From Parablautia sp. Marseille-Q6255 (lineage in GTDB: Bacteria; Bacillota; Clostridia; Lachnospirales; Lachnospiraceae): a stretch of DNA of 64,000 bases. Location: the NCBI RefSeq assembly GCF_951230155.1, contig NZ_CATNVD010000018.1, forward strand, positions 1 to 64,000, read 5' to 3'. Under the pieces are notes generated by a model. That model was not told the DNA's origin, searched no databases, and saw only the letters and a list, made by a program, of their open reading frames with translations. The position numbers and the translations under genes were made by a program. Below, piece after piece: positions 33,847 through 43,390 of the stretch. Position 1 is the stretch's first letter. Each line of letters starts with the position of its first letter.

Positions 33847-33909
33847 GATTTTTTCTCTCCCGCAGGTCTTTTCCCTTCCTGCTCATTTTTCTGACGGCCG
33901 CGAACGCAG

Positions 33910-34755
33910 TTATTTTAAAAATCGCCGTATCGCATCCGCCGCTTCCTCCACGGTTGTCGCATCCGTCGCAATATCCCAGCCCGCCTCCTGCAGCCCGTGC
34001 ATCAGATATGTGACCTGAGGGGCAGCCAGCCCTACTTCCTCGAGCTCTCTGTAGTGATGAAACACCTCGCGCGGCGTATCGTCAAACATGACCTGTCCCC
34101 TGTTCATTACGATAATGCGTTCCACGTAGCGGGCGATGTCCTCCATACTGTGCGAGACGAGCAAAACAGTGATCCCTCGCTCCTCATGCAGCATTTTCAC
34201 CTGATCCAGGATGTCATCGCGTCCCTTCGGATCCAGCCCCGCTGTCGGCTCATCGAGGATCAGCACCTCCGGGTTCATCGCCAGGATACCGGCGATCGCC
34301 ACACGCCTTTTCTGTCCGCCGGAAAGCTCAAACGGGGACGACTTATAATACTTTTCCTTTAATCCCACAAGCTTTAACGCTTCATAGGCGCGCGCCTCGA
34401 CCTCCTCTGCCGGAAGCCCGAGATTTTTGGGACCGAAGCACACATCTGTAAACACATCCGTCTCAAAAAGCTGATGCTCCGGATACTGGAATACGAGTCC
34501 GACTCTGCTGCGCAGCTGCTTTCTGTCGTATCCCTCCCCGTAGATGTTCTCTCCATTATAATATACTTCTCCTGAGGTCGCCTGAAGGAGGCCGTTCAGA
34601 TGCTGGATCAGTGTGGACTTTCCTGATCCGGTATGACCGATCACACCGATAAACTGACCATCCGGTATTTCCAGATTAATCTCTTTTAACGCATGCCGCT
34701 CAAATGCTGTCCCGGCGCTGTATACGTAATTCAGATGTTCGATTTTAATTGCCAT
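33910..34755 (-). CDS. ecfA2: Energy-coupling factor ATPase EcfA2
   Basis: A 281-aa ABC ATPase. Walker [11 protein letters not shown]-loop [11 protein letters not shown], signature [13 protein letters not shown], Walker [13 protein letters not shown] and the switch His in LLVSHSMED are all present. PEHQLFE is typical of EcfA2, while EcfA1 has PDNQIIG. The frame stays open upstream through the end of ecfA1, but the ATG at 34755 has AAGGGG 8 nt before it and overlaps the ecfA1 stop by 11 bases. It pairs with EcfA1 to power EcfT and S-component vitamin uptake. Confidence 0.95.
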   Translation of the reverse strand: MAIKIEHLNYVYSAGTAFERHALKEINLEIPDGQFIGVIGHTGSGKSTLIQHLNGLLQATSGEVYYNGENIYGEGYDRKQLRSRVGLVFQYPEHQLFETDVFTDVCFGPKNLGLPAEEVEARAYEALKLVGLKEKYYKSSPFELSGGQKRRVAIAGILAMNPEVLILDEPTAGLDPKGRDDILDQVKMLHEERGITVLLVSHSMEDIARYVERIIVMNRGQVMFDDTPREVFHHYRELEEVGLAAPQVTYLMHGLQEAGWDIATDATTVEEAADAIRRFLK

Positions 34756-35617
34756 TTCTCTGCCCCTTCCGGTACTCCTCAAGCGCTGCCACCAGTTCCT
34801 CATTCGATAAAATCCCGTCCGGCAGATCAATGCCTGCCTTCTGGAGCTCGTGCGCGACCAGTGTCGCCTGCGGCACATCCAGCCGATAGCTCTTTAGCTC
34901 CTCCACACGAGAAAATACCTCGCGCGGCGTCCCCTGCATCACGATCTTTCCCTGATCCATGACAATGACCTTGTCCGCGTCAATGACCTCTTCCATATAA
35001 TGCGTGATCAGCAGGACTGTAACGTGCTCTGATTTATTCAGGCCGTGCACCGTGCGGATCACTTCTTTTCGCCCATTCGGGTCCAGCATCGCTGTCGGCT
35101 CATCGAGAATGATGCACTTCGGCCGCATAGCGACCACGCCGGCGATCGCCACTCTTTGCTTCTGACCGCCGGACAGCTTGTTTGGAGAATGAGAACGGTA
35201 CTCCCACATACCGACTGCCTTGAGGCTCTTCTCGACGCGCTGCCAGATTTCCTCCGTCGGGACTCCCATATTTTCCGGTCCAAAGCCGACGTCCTCGTCA
35301 ACGATCGTACCAATGATCTGATTATCCGGATTCTGGAATACCATCCCGGCGCTCTGCCGGATATCCCACAGCTTTGACTCGTCCTTTGTATCATTGCCGT
35401 CTACGAGAAGCGTCCCCTCGCTCGGGAGCAATATCGCATTGATATGCTTGGCAAGCGTGGATTTTCCTGATCCATTATGTCCGAGGATCGCCACAAACTC
35501 CCCCTCCTGCACATCCAGATCAACGTGATCGACTGCGCGTGAGACGGACTCTACCCTTCCCTCATCATCCAGTTTAAAATAATCGTGCGCAAGCTTTCTT
35601 GCTTTAATAATTCCCAT
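34745..35617 (-). CDS. ecfA1: Energy-coupling factor ATPase EcfA1
   Basis: A 290-aa ABC ATPase beginning [15 protein letters not shown]. Walker [11 protein letters not shown]-loop [11 protein letters not shown], signature [13 protein letters not shown] and Walker [13 protein letters not shown] are clear. The frame extends 45 codons upstream, but the ATG at 35617 follows GGAGG at 6 nt. It heads the ecf operon. The 91-base gap to the LacI gene upstream shows no clear terminator, so some read-through from the maltodextrin regulator is possible. Confidence 0.95.
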   Translation of the reverse strand: MGIIKARKLAHDYFKLDDEGRVESVSRAVDHVDLDVQEGEFVAILGHNGSGKSTLAKHINAILLPSEGTLLVDGNDTKDESKLWDIRQSAGMVFQNPDNQIIGTIVDEDVGFGPENMGVPTEEIWQRVEKSLKAVGMWEYRSHSPNKLSGGQKQRVAIAGVVAMRPKCIILDEPTAMLDPNGRKEVIRTVHGLNKSEHVTVLLITHYMEEVIDADKVIVMDQGKIVMQGTPREVFSRVEELKSYRLDVPQATLVAHELQKAGIDLPDGILSNEELVAALEEYRKGQRNGN

Positions 35618-35708
35618 GATCTGCCTCCAGCTTTTTATGCCGTTTTCTCTGCGCGCCATCTGCCATGCGGCGCGTCTGCACCGGCGCGCCATGACGCCGC
35701 CCGTCTCT

Positions 35709-36731
35709 CTACAGCTTTCGCGTCGATCCTCCCAGGACCAGCTCCGCCTCAAAGATGCGCTGTCTGCGTACCGGCTTTTTCCGTATCAGGTCAAACAGCA
35801 TCTGGATCGTCGCTTCCGCCATCTCCCGGCGCGGCTGACGGATCGTCGTGATCGAAGGCTCATAGTACTGTGCCACCGTAAGCCCGTCGTATCCGGCCAC
35901 GGAATAATCCTCCGGAATCCTTTTGCCCGCATCAAAAAGCGCCTTGCAGGCTCCGATCGCCATGCTGTCCGACATCGCATAAATACATGTAAACTCTTTT
36001 CCAAGATTCAAAAGCTCTTTTGTCAGAGCATAACCATTTTCCATAGAATAGGTCGGCTGTCCGTCCTTTGTCCGCATCACGAGCGCATCATCATACACAA
36101 TCCCGTACTGCTCAAGCGCCCTGCGGTAACCGTTTAAACGCTGCGCGCCGATGCTTGCATCCTGGCGCCCTGCCGCGAGCACTGCGATCCTGCGGTGTCC
36201 GCAGGAGCAAAGGTATTCTACCAGCCTGCAGCTCTCCCTCTCATCATCCACGGTCACGTAGGCTGCTCCGTTGCCAAGCGCCGCTGCATTTACGGTACTG
36301 ATCACATACGGTACGGTAAGCTGCTCGAGCTTATCCGCCGTATGGCTGCTCAGTCCTCCAAGAAATACGATCCCCTTGAGCCGTTTTTCCTTCTCGAGCT
36401 GTACGGCAACATCCACCTCATCCTCGAATTCCTCCACATGCTGCAAGATAAAAGAATACCGCTTTTTTGTGATCTCCCGCTCAAATACCTGGATCATATC
36501 TGCAAAAAACGGGTTCGTGATCCCCTTTGCAAGCACAGCGATCGTATTTGAATCTATTCTTTTTAAATTGCGTGCACTGTTATTGGGTATATAATTATAC
36601 TCCCGGATCGTATCCATGATCTTTTTCTTTGTGTCTTCGTTGATATCCGGATGATCATTGATCGCCCGCGACACCGTACTCACTCCGACTCCGCACAATT
36701 TTGCCACTTCTTTGATCGTCAACTGTCCCAT
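35709..36731 (-). CDS. LacI family regulator of the maltodextrin operon
   Basis: A 340-aa LacI/GalR repressor. The HTH is [20 protein letters not shown], followed by the hinge helix (NNSARNLK) and a periplasmic-binding-like sensor domain ([34 protein letters not shown]). It lies just after malQ but has its own promoter (36865-36893). It most likely binds the operator at 41671-41698 before the binding protein gene and responds to a maltodextrin; this is inferred from location. The chosen ATG follows AAGGAGG. Confidence 0.92.
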   Translation of the reverse strand: MGQLTIKEVAKLCGVGVSTVSRAINDHPDINEDTKKKIMDTIREYNYIPNNSARNLKRIDSNTIAVLAKGITNPFFADMIQVFEREITKKRYSFILQHVEEFEDEVDVAVQLEKEKRLKGIVFLGGLSSHTADKLEQLTVPYVISTVNAAALGNGAAYVTVDDERESCRLVEYLCSCGHRRIAVLAAGRQDASIGAQRLNGYRRALEQYGIVYDDALVMRTKDGQPTYSMENGYALTKELLNLGKEFTCIYAMSDSMAIGACKALFDAGKRIPEDYSVAGYDGLTVAQYYEPSITTIRQPRREMAEATIQMLFDLIRKKPVRRQRIFEAELVLGGSTRKL

Positions 36732-36776
36732 GTGCCGGTCCTCCTTCCGATGACACAAATCTCCTCCGCCGTATGC

Positions 36777-36809
36777 GCCGCTGTATCTCATGTGCCGCTG
36801 TATCTCATG
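36777..36809 (-). repeat. Tandem 17-bp duplication in the lacI-type leader
   Basis: GCCGCTGTATCTCATG occurs at 36777-36792 and again at 36794-36809, in the 5' leader of the LacI-type gene. Each copy carries an ATG on the plus strand only. Confidence 0.75.
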
Positions 36810-36864
36810 CACTGAGACAGACCGCAGCGCACGCACCAAAACACGTCGGAGTTTGCTGTGTCAA

Positions 36865-36893
36865 ATTATAACAACTCGCCTCACAAAATGCAA
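36865..36893 (-). promoter_or_regulatory. Promoter of the LacI-type regulator gene
   Basis: On the minus strand TTGCAT and TATAAT are separated by 17 nt. It starts right after the terminator of malQ. Confidence 0.7.
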
Positions 36894-36901
36894 GAAAAAC
36901 A

Positions 36902-36934
36902 AAAGCCGCCTGCTGCAAAACAGATCCGGCGGAT
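36902..36934 (-). terminator. Terminator after malQ
   Basis: On the minus strand CCGCC/GGCGG with a 17-nt loop is followed by CTTTTGTTTTT. It separates the mal operon from the regulator's own promoter. Confidence 0.6.
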
Positions 36935-36960
36935 ATGTCTCACAGCAGACAGCTCATTTT

Positions 36961-38445
36961 CTAGCAGTGTCTTCCATATAATTCAGCTAATCTGCCGATT
37001 TTCTGTATCAGCTCGTCCGTCAGGCAGCCCTGCGTCATCCTCCATCTCCAGTTTGTCCCGATCGTAGACGGATGATTCATCCGCGCCTGCGCCCCCAGGG
37101 CAAGGTAATCCTGCATCGGGATCACTGCCGTATCAGCCACGCTTGAAAGCGTCAGGCGGATAAACGCCCATACCGTCTCCTCGCGATCCTCATCTGTGAG
37201 GTGCAGGTACTCCGCAGCCATAGCCCGGTCCGCATCATTTAACTCATCATACCATGCGAAAAGCGTCTGGTTATCGTGGGTCCCCGTGTAGACGACACAG
37301 TTATGCGTATAATTATAAGGCATATAATCTCCGGCCTCCCTCGAATCAAACGCAAACTCCATCACCTTCATGCCCGGGTAGCCCGTATCCTCCACAAGCT
37401 TTATCACGCTGTCTGTCAGATAGCCGAGATCCTCCGCGATGATCGGCACCGTGCCGAAATGCGCCCGCAGAGCGTCAAACAGCTTCATCCCGGGACCCTT
37501 TTTCCAGTGCCCGCCTGCAGCAGTCCTGTCTCCGTACGGTATCGCATAATACTCATCAAAGCCGCGGAAATGATCCACGCGCACCACGTCATACAGCCGG
37601 AAGCAATGCTCCATCCGGCGGATCCACCACGCATAGCCGGTCTTTTCATGGTAATCCCAGTCATACAGAGGATTGCCCCAGAGCTGTCCGTCGGCAGAAA
37701 ATGCATCCGGCGGGCAGCCTGCCACCATAGACGGTCTGCGGTCCTCATTATACTGGAACATCTCCGGGGACGCCCAGCTGTCTGCACTGTCAAACGCCAC
37801 GTAGATCGGAATATCACCGATGATCCTGATCCCTTTTGCATTCGCATATGCTTTGAGCGCTGTCCACTGCCGGTCAAACTCATACTGCAAAAATTTATAA
37901 AAGCCGATCTCCTCTTTGCAAAGCCTGCGGTACCGCTCAACCGCCTCCGGCCTGCCAAGTCGGATATCATCGTCCCATTCTTCCCAGCTTTTCCCGCCAA
38001 AGCGCCGCTTGACCGCCATATACAGGCTGTAATCCTCCAGCCAGAAGGACTGTTCCCGCTCAAAGCGTTCAAACTGCGCATTGCCCGCAAGGCAGGCTCT
38101 GCCGTATGCAAGTTTCAAAACCTGGAAACGCACGCGGTACAGCTTTTCATAATCCACGGCCGTCTCCTCCTGCCCGTAATCCAGATCCTCATATTCTCCC
38201 GGCAAAAGCAGGCCCTCTTCCTTAAGCGTATCCAGATCAATGAAATACGGATTCCCCGCAAACGCTGAAAATGACTGATACGGGGAATCGCCAAATCCAG
38301 TAGGTCCAAGCGGAAGTATCTGCCAGTAGGTCTGCCCGGCGCGCTTCAGCTGATCTACAAACTCGTATGCAGCTTTTGAAAAACAGCCAATCCCGTACGG
38401 AGAAGGCAGGCTCGATACTGGCAGCAAAATTCCACACGTTCTCAT
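36961..38445 (-). CDS. malQ: 4-alpha-glucanotransferase (amylomaltase)
   Basis: A 494-aa GH77 enzyme that disproportionates maltodextrins, releasing glucose and longer chains. It begins RTCGILLPVSSLPSPYGIG, and has YWQILPLGPTGFGDSPYQS, RVDHFRGFDEYYAIPYG (nucleophile Asp), IIAEDLG (acid/base Glu) and YTGTHDNQT (third acidic residue), all GH77 signatures. The start has AGGAGG. It is the last gene of the operon binding protein-permease-permease-malQ, so imported maltodextrins are processed directly in the cytoplasm. Confidence 0.96.
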   Translation of the reverse strand: MRTCGILLPVSSLPSPYGIGCFSKAAYEFVDQLKRAGQTYWQILPLGPTGFGDSPYQSFSAFAGNPYFIDLDTLKEEGLLLPGEYEDLDYGQEETAVDYEKLYRVRFQVLKLAYGRACLAGNAQFERFEREQSFWLEDYSLYMAVKRRFGGKSWEEWDDDIRLGRPEAVERYRRLCKEEIGFYKFLQYEFDRQWTALKAYANAKGIRIIGDIPIYVAFDSADSWASPEMFQYNEDRRPSMVAGCPPDAFSADGQLWGNPLYDWDYHEKTGYAWWIRRMEHCFRLYDVVRVDHFRGFDEYYAIPYGDRTAAGGHWKKGPGMKLFDALRAHFGTVPIIAEDLGYLTDSVIKLVEDTGYPGMKVMEFAFDSREAGDYMPYNYTHNCVVYTGTHDNQTLFAWYDELNDADRAMAAEYLHLTDEDREETVWAFIRLTLSSVADTAVIPMQDYLALGAQARMNHPSTIGTNWRWRMTQGCLTDELIQKIGRLAELYGRHC

Positions 38446-38488
38446 ATGTGTCCTCCTAATTATCTGTTTGCCGTTTCCGTATGTTCGA

Positions 38489-39328
38489 TCAGCCCTTTAC
38501 AGCTCCGGCAACCACGCCCTCGATGATATATTTCTGACATGCAATATAAAATATGATGATCGGTATGATCGCGATCACAAGCGTTCCCATCATGGCGCCC
38601 ATATCTACAGAACCGTATCCGCCTTTCAGATACTGGACCGCCATCGGGATCGTCTTCCACCGCTTCTGGTCAAGCACCAGAGAGGGGAGCAGGTAGTCAT
38701 TCCAGATCCACATCGCCTGCAGGATCGTCACTGTCACGCATGTCGGTTTCATGATCGGCAGCACCACGCGAAAATACGTCTGCAGCGGATTGCAGCCATC
38801 GATCATCGCCGCCTCCTCGATCTCCAGCGGGATCGACTTGCAAAAGCCCACGAACATAAACACTGACAGACCTGCTCCGAAGCCGAGATAGACAACAATG
38901 ATGCCGACCGGATTCCCGAGCTTTAACATATTTGCGATCTTGGAAAGTGTAAACATAACCATCTGGAACGGCACGATCATGGAAAACAGACACAGATAAT
39001 AAATCGTCGTCGTCACCTTCGTCTTCACCCTGCAGATATACCATGCCGTCATCGAGCAGAACAGAATGATCGCTGCCACAGAAAATACAGTAATAAATAC
39101 CGAACAGCCAAACGCCTCAATCAAGTTTGTTTTCTCAATACCATTTACATAGTTATCCCAGCCGACAAACATCTTGTCTGTCGGGATCTGAAACGGCGCG
39201 CGGCTGATATATGCTTTTTTCTTAAATGAGTTGATAAATACAAGCACGATCGGGAATACCCACAGTACAGACAGTATGGAGAAAAAGAGTGTCCAGATCC
39301 ACCCATGCTTTGCTTTTCTTGCGTTCAT
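38489..39328 (-). CDS. Maltodextrin ABC transporter permease (MalG type)
   Basis: A 279-aa carbohydrate ABC transporter inner-membrane protein with six helices. The EAA loop EIEEAAMIDGCNPLQTYFRVVLP, which docks onto the ATPase, is typical of MalG. Its ATG overlaps the stop of the MalF-type gene in TAATG, so the two are translationally coupled. No ATPase gene lies in the operon, so a shared MsmX-like ATPase elsewhere is expected. Confidence 0.93.
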   Translation of the reverse strand: MNARKAKHGWIWTLFFSILSVLWVFPIVLVFINSFKKKAYISRAPFQIPTDKMFVGWDNYVNGIEKTNLIEAFGCSVFITVFSVAAIILFCSMTAWYICRVKTKVTTTIYYLCLFSMIVPFQMVMFTLSKIANMLKLGNPVGIIVVYLGFGAGLSVFMFVGFCKSIPLEIEEAAMIDGCNPLQTYFRVVLPIMKPTCVTVTILQAMWIWNDYLLPSLVLDQKRWKTIPMAVQYLKGGYGSVDMGAMMGTLVIAIIPIIIFYIACQKYIIEGVVAGAVKG

Positions 39329-40179
39329 TACTGCTGCACCTCCTTCGACCTTGTCAAGTAGTTCTGTACCAGCGCGATAGCTGCCACAAGCAGGAAGAAG
39401 ATCACTGCCTTCGCCTGTCCGACGCCTTCCCAGCCGCTCCTGCCATAGAACGTATTATAAATATTCAGCGCGAGCATCTCCGACATCTTTGACGGATCGC
39501 CGTCCGTCAGCGCCAGGTTCTGGTCAAACAGCTTAAACGAGTTCGTAAGCGTCAGGAACGTACAGATCGTGATCGACGGCATGACCATCGGGATCGTCAC
39601 ATTTTTCAGGATCTGACGCGGCGTCGCTCCATCGATCTTTGCCGCCTCGATCAACTCTCCCGGAATATTCTGGATACCGGATATGTAAATGATCATCATA
39701 TAACCGATCTGCTGCCAGCACATCAGGATCACCAGACCAAGAAATCCGTAAAGCTCATCGTATTTGAGGTTGCGCTGGAACTGCGCCAGAATACCGTTTA
39801 ACAGAAGCTGCCACACGTAGCCAAGCACCAGACCGCCGATCAGGTTCGGCATAAAAAATACGGTACGGAACAGATTGGTTCCCCGGATCTTTTTCGTCAG
39901 CGCCAGAGCTACCGCGAATGCCAGCACATTGATCAAAAGCACTGTCACGATCGTAAATAATGCGGTAAACCACAGGGAATGTAAAAATACATCGCTTGGA
40001 TCGTTCCAGAAACGCAGATAATTCTTAAGCCCTACAAATTTTGCATCTGTCACTGTCGTAAACTCACAGAATGAAAGGTATACACCGAGTATGAACGGCG
40101 CGATAAAACCGATTGTGAATGCGATCATCGTAGGAAGCAAAAATATCGGGGCATATTTTTTCATAGACCGGTTGTTCAT
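39328..40179 (-). CDS. Maltodextrin ABC transporter permease (MalF type)
   Basis: A 283-aa sugar ABC permease with six transmembrane helices. The EAA loop reads ELIEAAKIDGATPRQILKNVTIP. It forms the translocation pore with the MalG-type partner. The start has AAGGA. It follows the binding-protein gene after a gap that holds a strong hairpin (40205-40273). Confidence 0.93.
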   Translation of the reverse strand: MNNRSMKKYAPIFLLPTMIAFTIGFIAPFILGVYLSFCEFTTVTDAKFVGLKNYLRFWNDPSDVFLHSLWFTALFTIVTVLLINVLAFAVALALTKKIRGTNLFRTVFFMPNLIGGLVLGYVWQLLLNGILAQFQRNLKYDELYGFLGLVILMCWQQIGYMMIIYISGIQNIPGELIEAAKIDGATPRQILKNVTIPMVMPSITICTFLTLTNSFKLFDQNLALTDGDPSKMSEMLALNIYNTFYGRSGWEGVGQAKAVIFFLLVAAIALVQNYLTRSKEVQQ

Positions 40180-40204
40180 GTCTTCGTCCTTTCTTCTTTT
40201 TCAA

Positions 40205-40273
40205 AAAGGGATGCTGCCCTTATCCGATGACACCCTTTCGGGTATTTTCCCGGAAAACCAGCAGCATCCCCTT
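40205..40273 (-). terminator. Intercistronic hairpin between binding protein and permease genes
   Basis: The stem GGGATGCTGC/GCAGCATCCC with an inner ACCC/GGGT hairpin is followed on the minus strand by TTTTT. It probably attenuates read-through into the permease genes. Confidence 0.7.
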
Positions 40274-40312
40274 CTTTATCTTTTTCTTTTTATTTCTGAG
40301 TGTTGTGTCCGG

Positions 40313-41629
40313 TTACTTTGTAGCTGCTACCTCGCTTGCCCAGCCGTCAACGAATGCAGTAACTACGCCGTCCCATTCGCCTGTACCCTGTGCGTACTCA
40401 AGAAGCGCACTTCCTACGCCGTTTTTCCACTCCTCAGACGGCATCGTTGTGAAGCACCATGCAACAGATTTCTTTCCTGCATCGATGTACTCATTTGCTG
40501 CATCGAGAAGCGGATTCTCTGCGCCGTACTCATCTGTAAAGGTCGTAAACGGTGTCTCAAATCCCATCTCATTTGCCAGAGAAGCGCGTCCTGTGTCACT
40601 TGTAACTACCCAGTTCATGAAGTCAAGCGTTGCCTGGATATCTTCCTCAGAAGCCTTTGCATTTACACACCAGTAGTTCTCAGATCCTGTGCAAAGACCC
40701 TGATTCTCCTCACCCTCTACACCGATGTAGATCGGGAGCATGCCAAGATCCTCGTCTGCCACTTCGTTGCCTGTGATATCGCCGTATGCCCATGTACCAT
40801 TCTGATAGAAGACTGCCTCGCCCAGTGCGAACTCTGCTGCAGCATCCTCTCCTGTCATGCTCGCGATCATAGACGGCTCACATGTCGCATTGTTGATATA
40901 CAGATCCCAGACTGCCTTGTAATTGTCAAGGTAAGTACCCTTGATCGCATCTGTGGAAGCAATGCCGTCTGCCTGATACTCATAGTAGATCGGCAGGTTT
41001 GCCAGATGTGTCTTAAATCTCCAGTCAGAGGAAGAATCCATACCTGCAGAAGTAAATGCACCGAGCACGCCCAGCTCATCCTTCTTTGCCTGAATATCCT
41101 CAGCGACTGCCTTTAATGTCTCAAAGCTCGTGATCTCAGAAGCATCCTTGATCACTGCTCCTTCTGTTGCACAGTAGTCAGCCAGAAGAGCCTTGTTGTA
41201 AATAATGCCGTATGTCTCGATCACGTATGCGATACCAAGGACTGCATCGCCATCCTTTAATGCAAAGTCATCACTCTTTAAGTAGCTGTAAAGCTCGCTG
41301 TCCTTCAGATCATAGCAGTAATCCTTCCAGGATGCCAGTCCCACCGGTCCGTTTACCTGGAACATCGTCGGAGCCTCATCCTTTGCCATCTCGGATTTGA
41401 GCGTAGACTCATACGTACCGGAAGCTGCCGTCACAACAGTCACCGGAACACCTGTCTCCTCCGTATAAGCCTCTGCCAGTGCCTCCCACTGCTCTGCCTG
41501 CTCCGGCTTAAAGTTCAGATAATAAACAGAGCCTGCGGCCTCCTCTGCCTGAACCGGTACAACTGCAAGACCTGCTACCATCGCTGCGGACATCGCTGCT
41601 GCAAAATACTTTTTAAATCTTCTCATCAT
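40313..41629 (-). CDS. Maltodextrin ABC transporter binding protein
   Basis: A 438-aa family 1 extracellular solute-binding protein. The signal peptide (KKYFAAAMSAAMVAGLAVVPVQA) ends in a type I site VQA|EE and has no lipobox Cys, which is unusual for a Gram-positive binding protein. The mature part (LNFKPEQAEQWEALAEAYTEETG) is the typical family 1 start. Adjacent ATGs at 41629 and 41626 both lie near GAGGG. The association with malQ and a LacI operator supports maltodextrin as ligand. Confidence 0.92.
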   Translation of the reverse strand: MMRRFKKYFAAAMSAAMVAGLAVVPVQAEEAAGSVYYLNFKPEQAEQWEALAEAYTEETGVPVTVVTAASGTYESTLKSEMAKDEAPTMFQVNGPVGLASWKDYCYDLKDSELYSYLKSDDFALKDGDAVLGIAYVIETYGIIYNKALLADYCATEGAVIKDASEITSFETLKAVAEDIQAKKDELGVLGAFTSAGMDSSSDWRFKTHLANLPIYYEYQADGIASTDAIKGTYLDNYKAVWDLYINNATCEPSMIASMTGEDAAAEFALGEAVFYQNGTWAYGDITGNEVADEDLGMLPIYIGVEGEENQGLCTGSENYWCVNAKASEEDIQATLDFMNWVVTSDTGRASLANEMGFETPFTTFTDEYGAENPLLDAANEYIDAGKKSVAWCFTTMPSEEWKNGVGSALLEYAQGTGEWDGVVTAFVDGWASEVAATK

Positions 41630-41670
41630 TTTACCCTCTTTCTTTTCAGGATGGTTGATAGTTCCTCTTT

Positions 41671-41698
41671 TTGGAATCGTTTTCGGTAACGTTTCCAA
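41671..41698. promoter_or_regulatory. LacI/CcpA-type operator before the maltodextrin operon
   Basis: The minus strand reads TTGGAAACGTTACCG followed by GAAAACGATTCCAA, giving two overlapping half-palindromes of the LacI/cre type (core AACGTT and AACGAT). It lies between the promoter and the ribosome site, over the expected transcription start. Confidence 0.7.
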
Positions 41699-41709
41699 CT
41701 CATGCACTT

Positions 41710-41738
41710 ATACTAACACAAAATGAGAAGATGTGCAA
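41710..41738 (-). promoter_or_regulatory. Promoter of the maltodextrin operon
   Basis: On the minus strand TTGCAC and TAGTAT are separated by 17 nt. The -35 box lies in the loop edge of the terminator of the preceding operon. Confidence 0.6.
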
Positions 41739-41758
41739 TAGCTTTTCCACATCTTCTC
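41725..41758 (-). terminator. Terminator of the acyltransferase operon
   Basis: A perfect 11-bp stem, GAGAAGATGTG/CACATCTTCTC, with a 12-nt loop is followed on the minus strand by ATTTTGTGTT. It overlaps the promoter of the maltodextrin operon. Confidence 0.75.
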
Positions 41759-41838
41759 GTTAATTTATCTACTGTTTACAATTTTATTATCTGTTTTTTG
41801 TGCATTTTCGACATGAGCTGTAACAACTGCAGCACAGA

Positions 41839-43332
41839 TCAGAATTGAAAATAGATAAACTGTGTAGCGTTATATCCCGGCCCGTATACGCCAAATACCA
41901 GAACGCCAAAAATCCCTGCAAAATAGACGAGCCACCGCAGCCACACGCCCTGGTGCGTCAGCCACTCGATCACCCGGATCCCGCGGTATTTACAGATATC
42001 CGCAAAGATCAGCACAGCGAGAGACAGAACCAGAAGATTGCGTGTCTGCGGCGTCAGTCCCATCACGGCAAGGTTATCTCCCCAGGTAAACCACGGCAGA
42101 CTTCCCAGACCTGCGATCCTTTTGAGGATCTCCACACCCTGCGCAAAGGAAGCGCGGAAAAATACCCAGCTAATGTCTACCAGTACAAAGGTGATCAGCA
42201 TCTGCAGCACGCGGTGGCTGGCTGCATGCCGGTCGACTCTGCAAAGGCGCATGATCCTCTCGCGCAGCGGGCGCAGCCACTCTCCGATGACCTGATACGC
42301 TCCGTTTAAGCCTCCCCAGATGACAAAATGCCAGTTTGCACCGTGCCACAGACCGCTTACAAGAAAGACGACCATCAGATTGAACCACTTGCGCACACGT
42401 CCCTTCCGGTTCCCTCCCAGAGGGATATACAGATAGTCCCGAAACCAGGTAGAAAGAGAGATGTGCCAGCGTCTCCAGAAATCTGCCACAGATACGGCAA
42501 AATACGGCGTATTAAAGTTCTCCATCAGACGAAAGCCCATGACCTTTGCCGCTCCGATGGCGATGTTGGAATAGCTGCCAAAATCACAGTAGATCTGAAA
42601 AGCAAACAGCACAGTCGCCACGAGCAGCTGAAAGCCTGTGCGCTCTGTATATGTATTGTAGACGCCATTTACCGCGATCGCCAGATATTCCGCCAGCACA
42701 ACCTTCTGGAAAAATCCGTAAAGCATGAGCAAAAGCCCGTCCCTTACACGCTCAAACTCAAACCTGTGCCGCTCATTGATCTGGACCAGCAGATTTTTAG
42801 AACGCTCGATCGGCCCTGCTACAAGCTGCGGAAAAAAGGAAACGAACAGCGCATATTTGCAGAAATTGCGTTCTGCATAAATATCACGGCGGTATACATC
42901 CACCGTATAGCTGAGCGCCTGAAAGGTATAAAAGGAAATGCCCACCGGAAGGATCACATCGAAAACCGGCGGCTGTACCTCCAGCCCGACAATCCCCAAA
43001 AGCCTGACTGCCGTTGCCGCGGCAAAATCAAAATATTTAAAAAAGAATAATATCGCAAGATTACTGATAAATGAAAGCGCCACGTACCATTTTTTACGGC
43101 AGATACGCTTTTTTTCATCCGGAAGCTTTTCCGCTGAATCGATCAGAAGCCCTGACGCATAGGTGATCGCCGTAGAAGTCAGCATCAAAAGTGCGTATTC
43201 TGGATTCCAGCACATATAAAAGAAATAGCTGCACGCCAGCAGGAACAGATAACGCACCCGGTGCGGGATCACGTAATAGCAAAGGCAGACAACCGGAAAA
43301 AATACAAGAAATTCCAGTGAATTAAATAACAT
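41839..43332 (-). CDS. MBOAT family O-acyltransferase (AlgI/DltB type)
   Basis: A 497-aa polytopic membrane O-acyltransferase. The catalytic His lies in VSGLWHGANWHFVIWGG, and YTFQALSYTVDVYRRD and ADFWRRWHISLSTWFRDYLYIPLGGNRKG (split signature) are AlgI/DltB hallmarks. Such proteins move acyl groups, usually acetyl, across the membrane onto surface glycans, with an SGNH-type partner. That partner is the next gene upstream, 58 bases away. The start lies in a context with AGGAAACAAC. The target polymer may be the one made at 16-24 kb; this is inference. Confidence 0.92.
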   Translation of the reverse strand: MLFNSLEFLVFFPVVCLCYYVIPHRVRYLFLLACSYFFYMCWNPEYALLMLTSTAITYASGLLIDSAEKLPDEKKRICRKKWYVALSFISNLAILFFFKYFDFAAATAVRLLGIVGLEVQPPVFDVILPVGISFYTFQALSYTVDVYRRDIYAERNFCKYALFVSFFPQLVAGPIERSKNLLVQINERHRFEFERVRDGLLLMLYGFFQKVVLAEYLAIAVNGVYNTYTERTGFQLLVATVLFAFQIYCDFGSYSNIAIGAAKVMGFRLMENFNTPYFAVSVADFWRRWHISLSTWFRDYLYIPLGGNRKGRVRKWFNLMVVFLVSGLWHGANWHFVIWGGLNGAYQVIGEWLRPLRERIMRLCRVDRHAASHRVLQMLITFVLVDISWVFFRASFAQGVEILKRIAGLGSLPWFTWGDNLAVMGLTPQTRNLLVLSLAVLIFADICKYRGIRVIEWLTHQGVWLRWLVYFAGIFGVLVFGVYGPGYNATQFIYFQF

Positions 43333-43390
43333 GTTGTTTCCTCCGAAAAATATTAAACATCATTTGGCCGGGGCTATCCCGGCCTATCTC

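Noticed and set aside
41671-41698. Pure catabolite (CcpA cre) site only
   Set aside because: The sequence fits cre-like and LacI-type operators alike. With a LacI gene in the same locus, I call it a shared LacI/CcpA-type site rather than cre alone.
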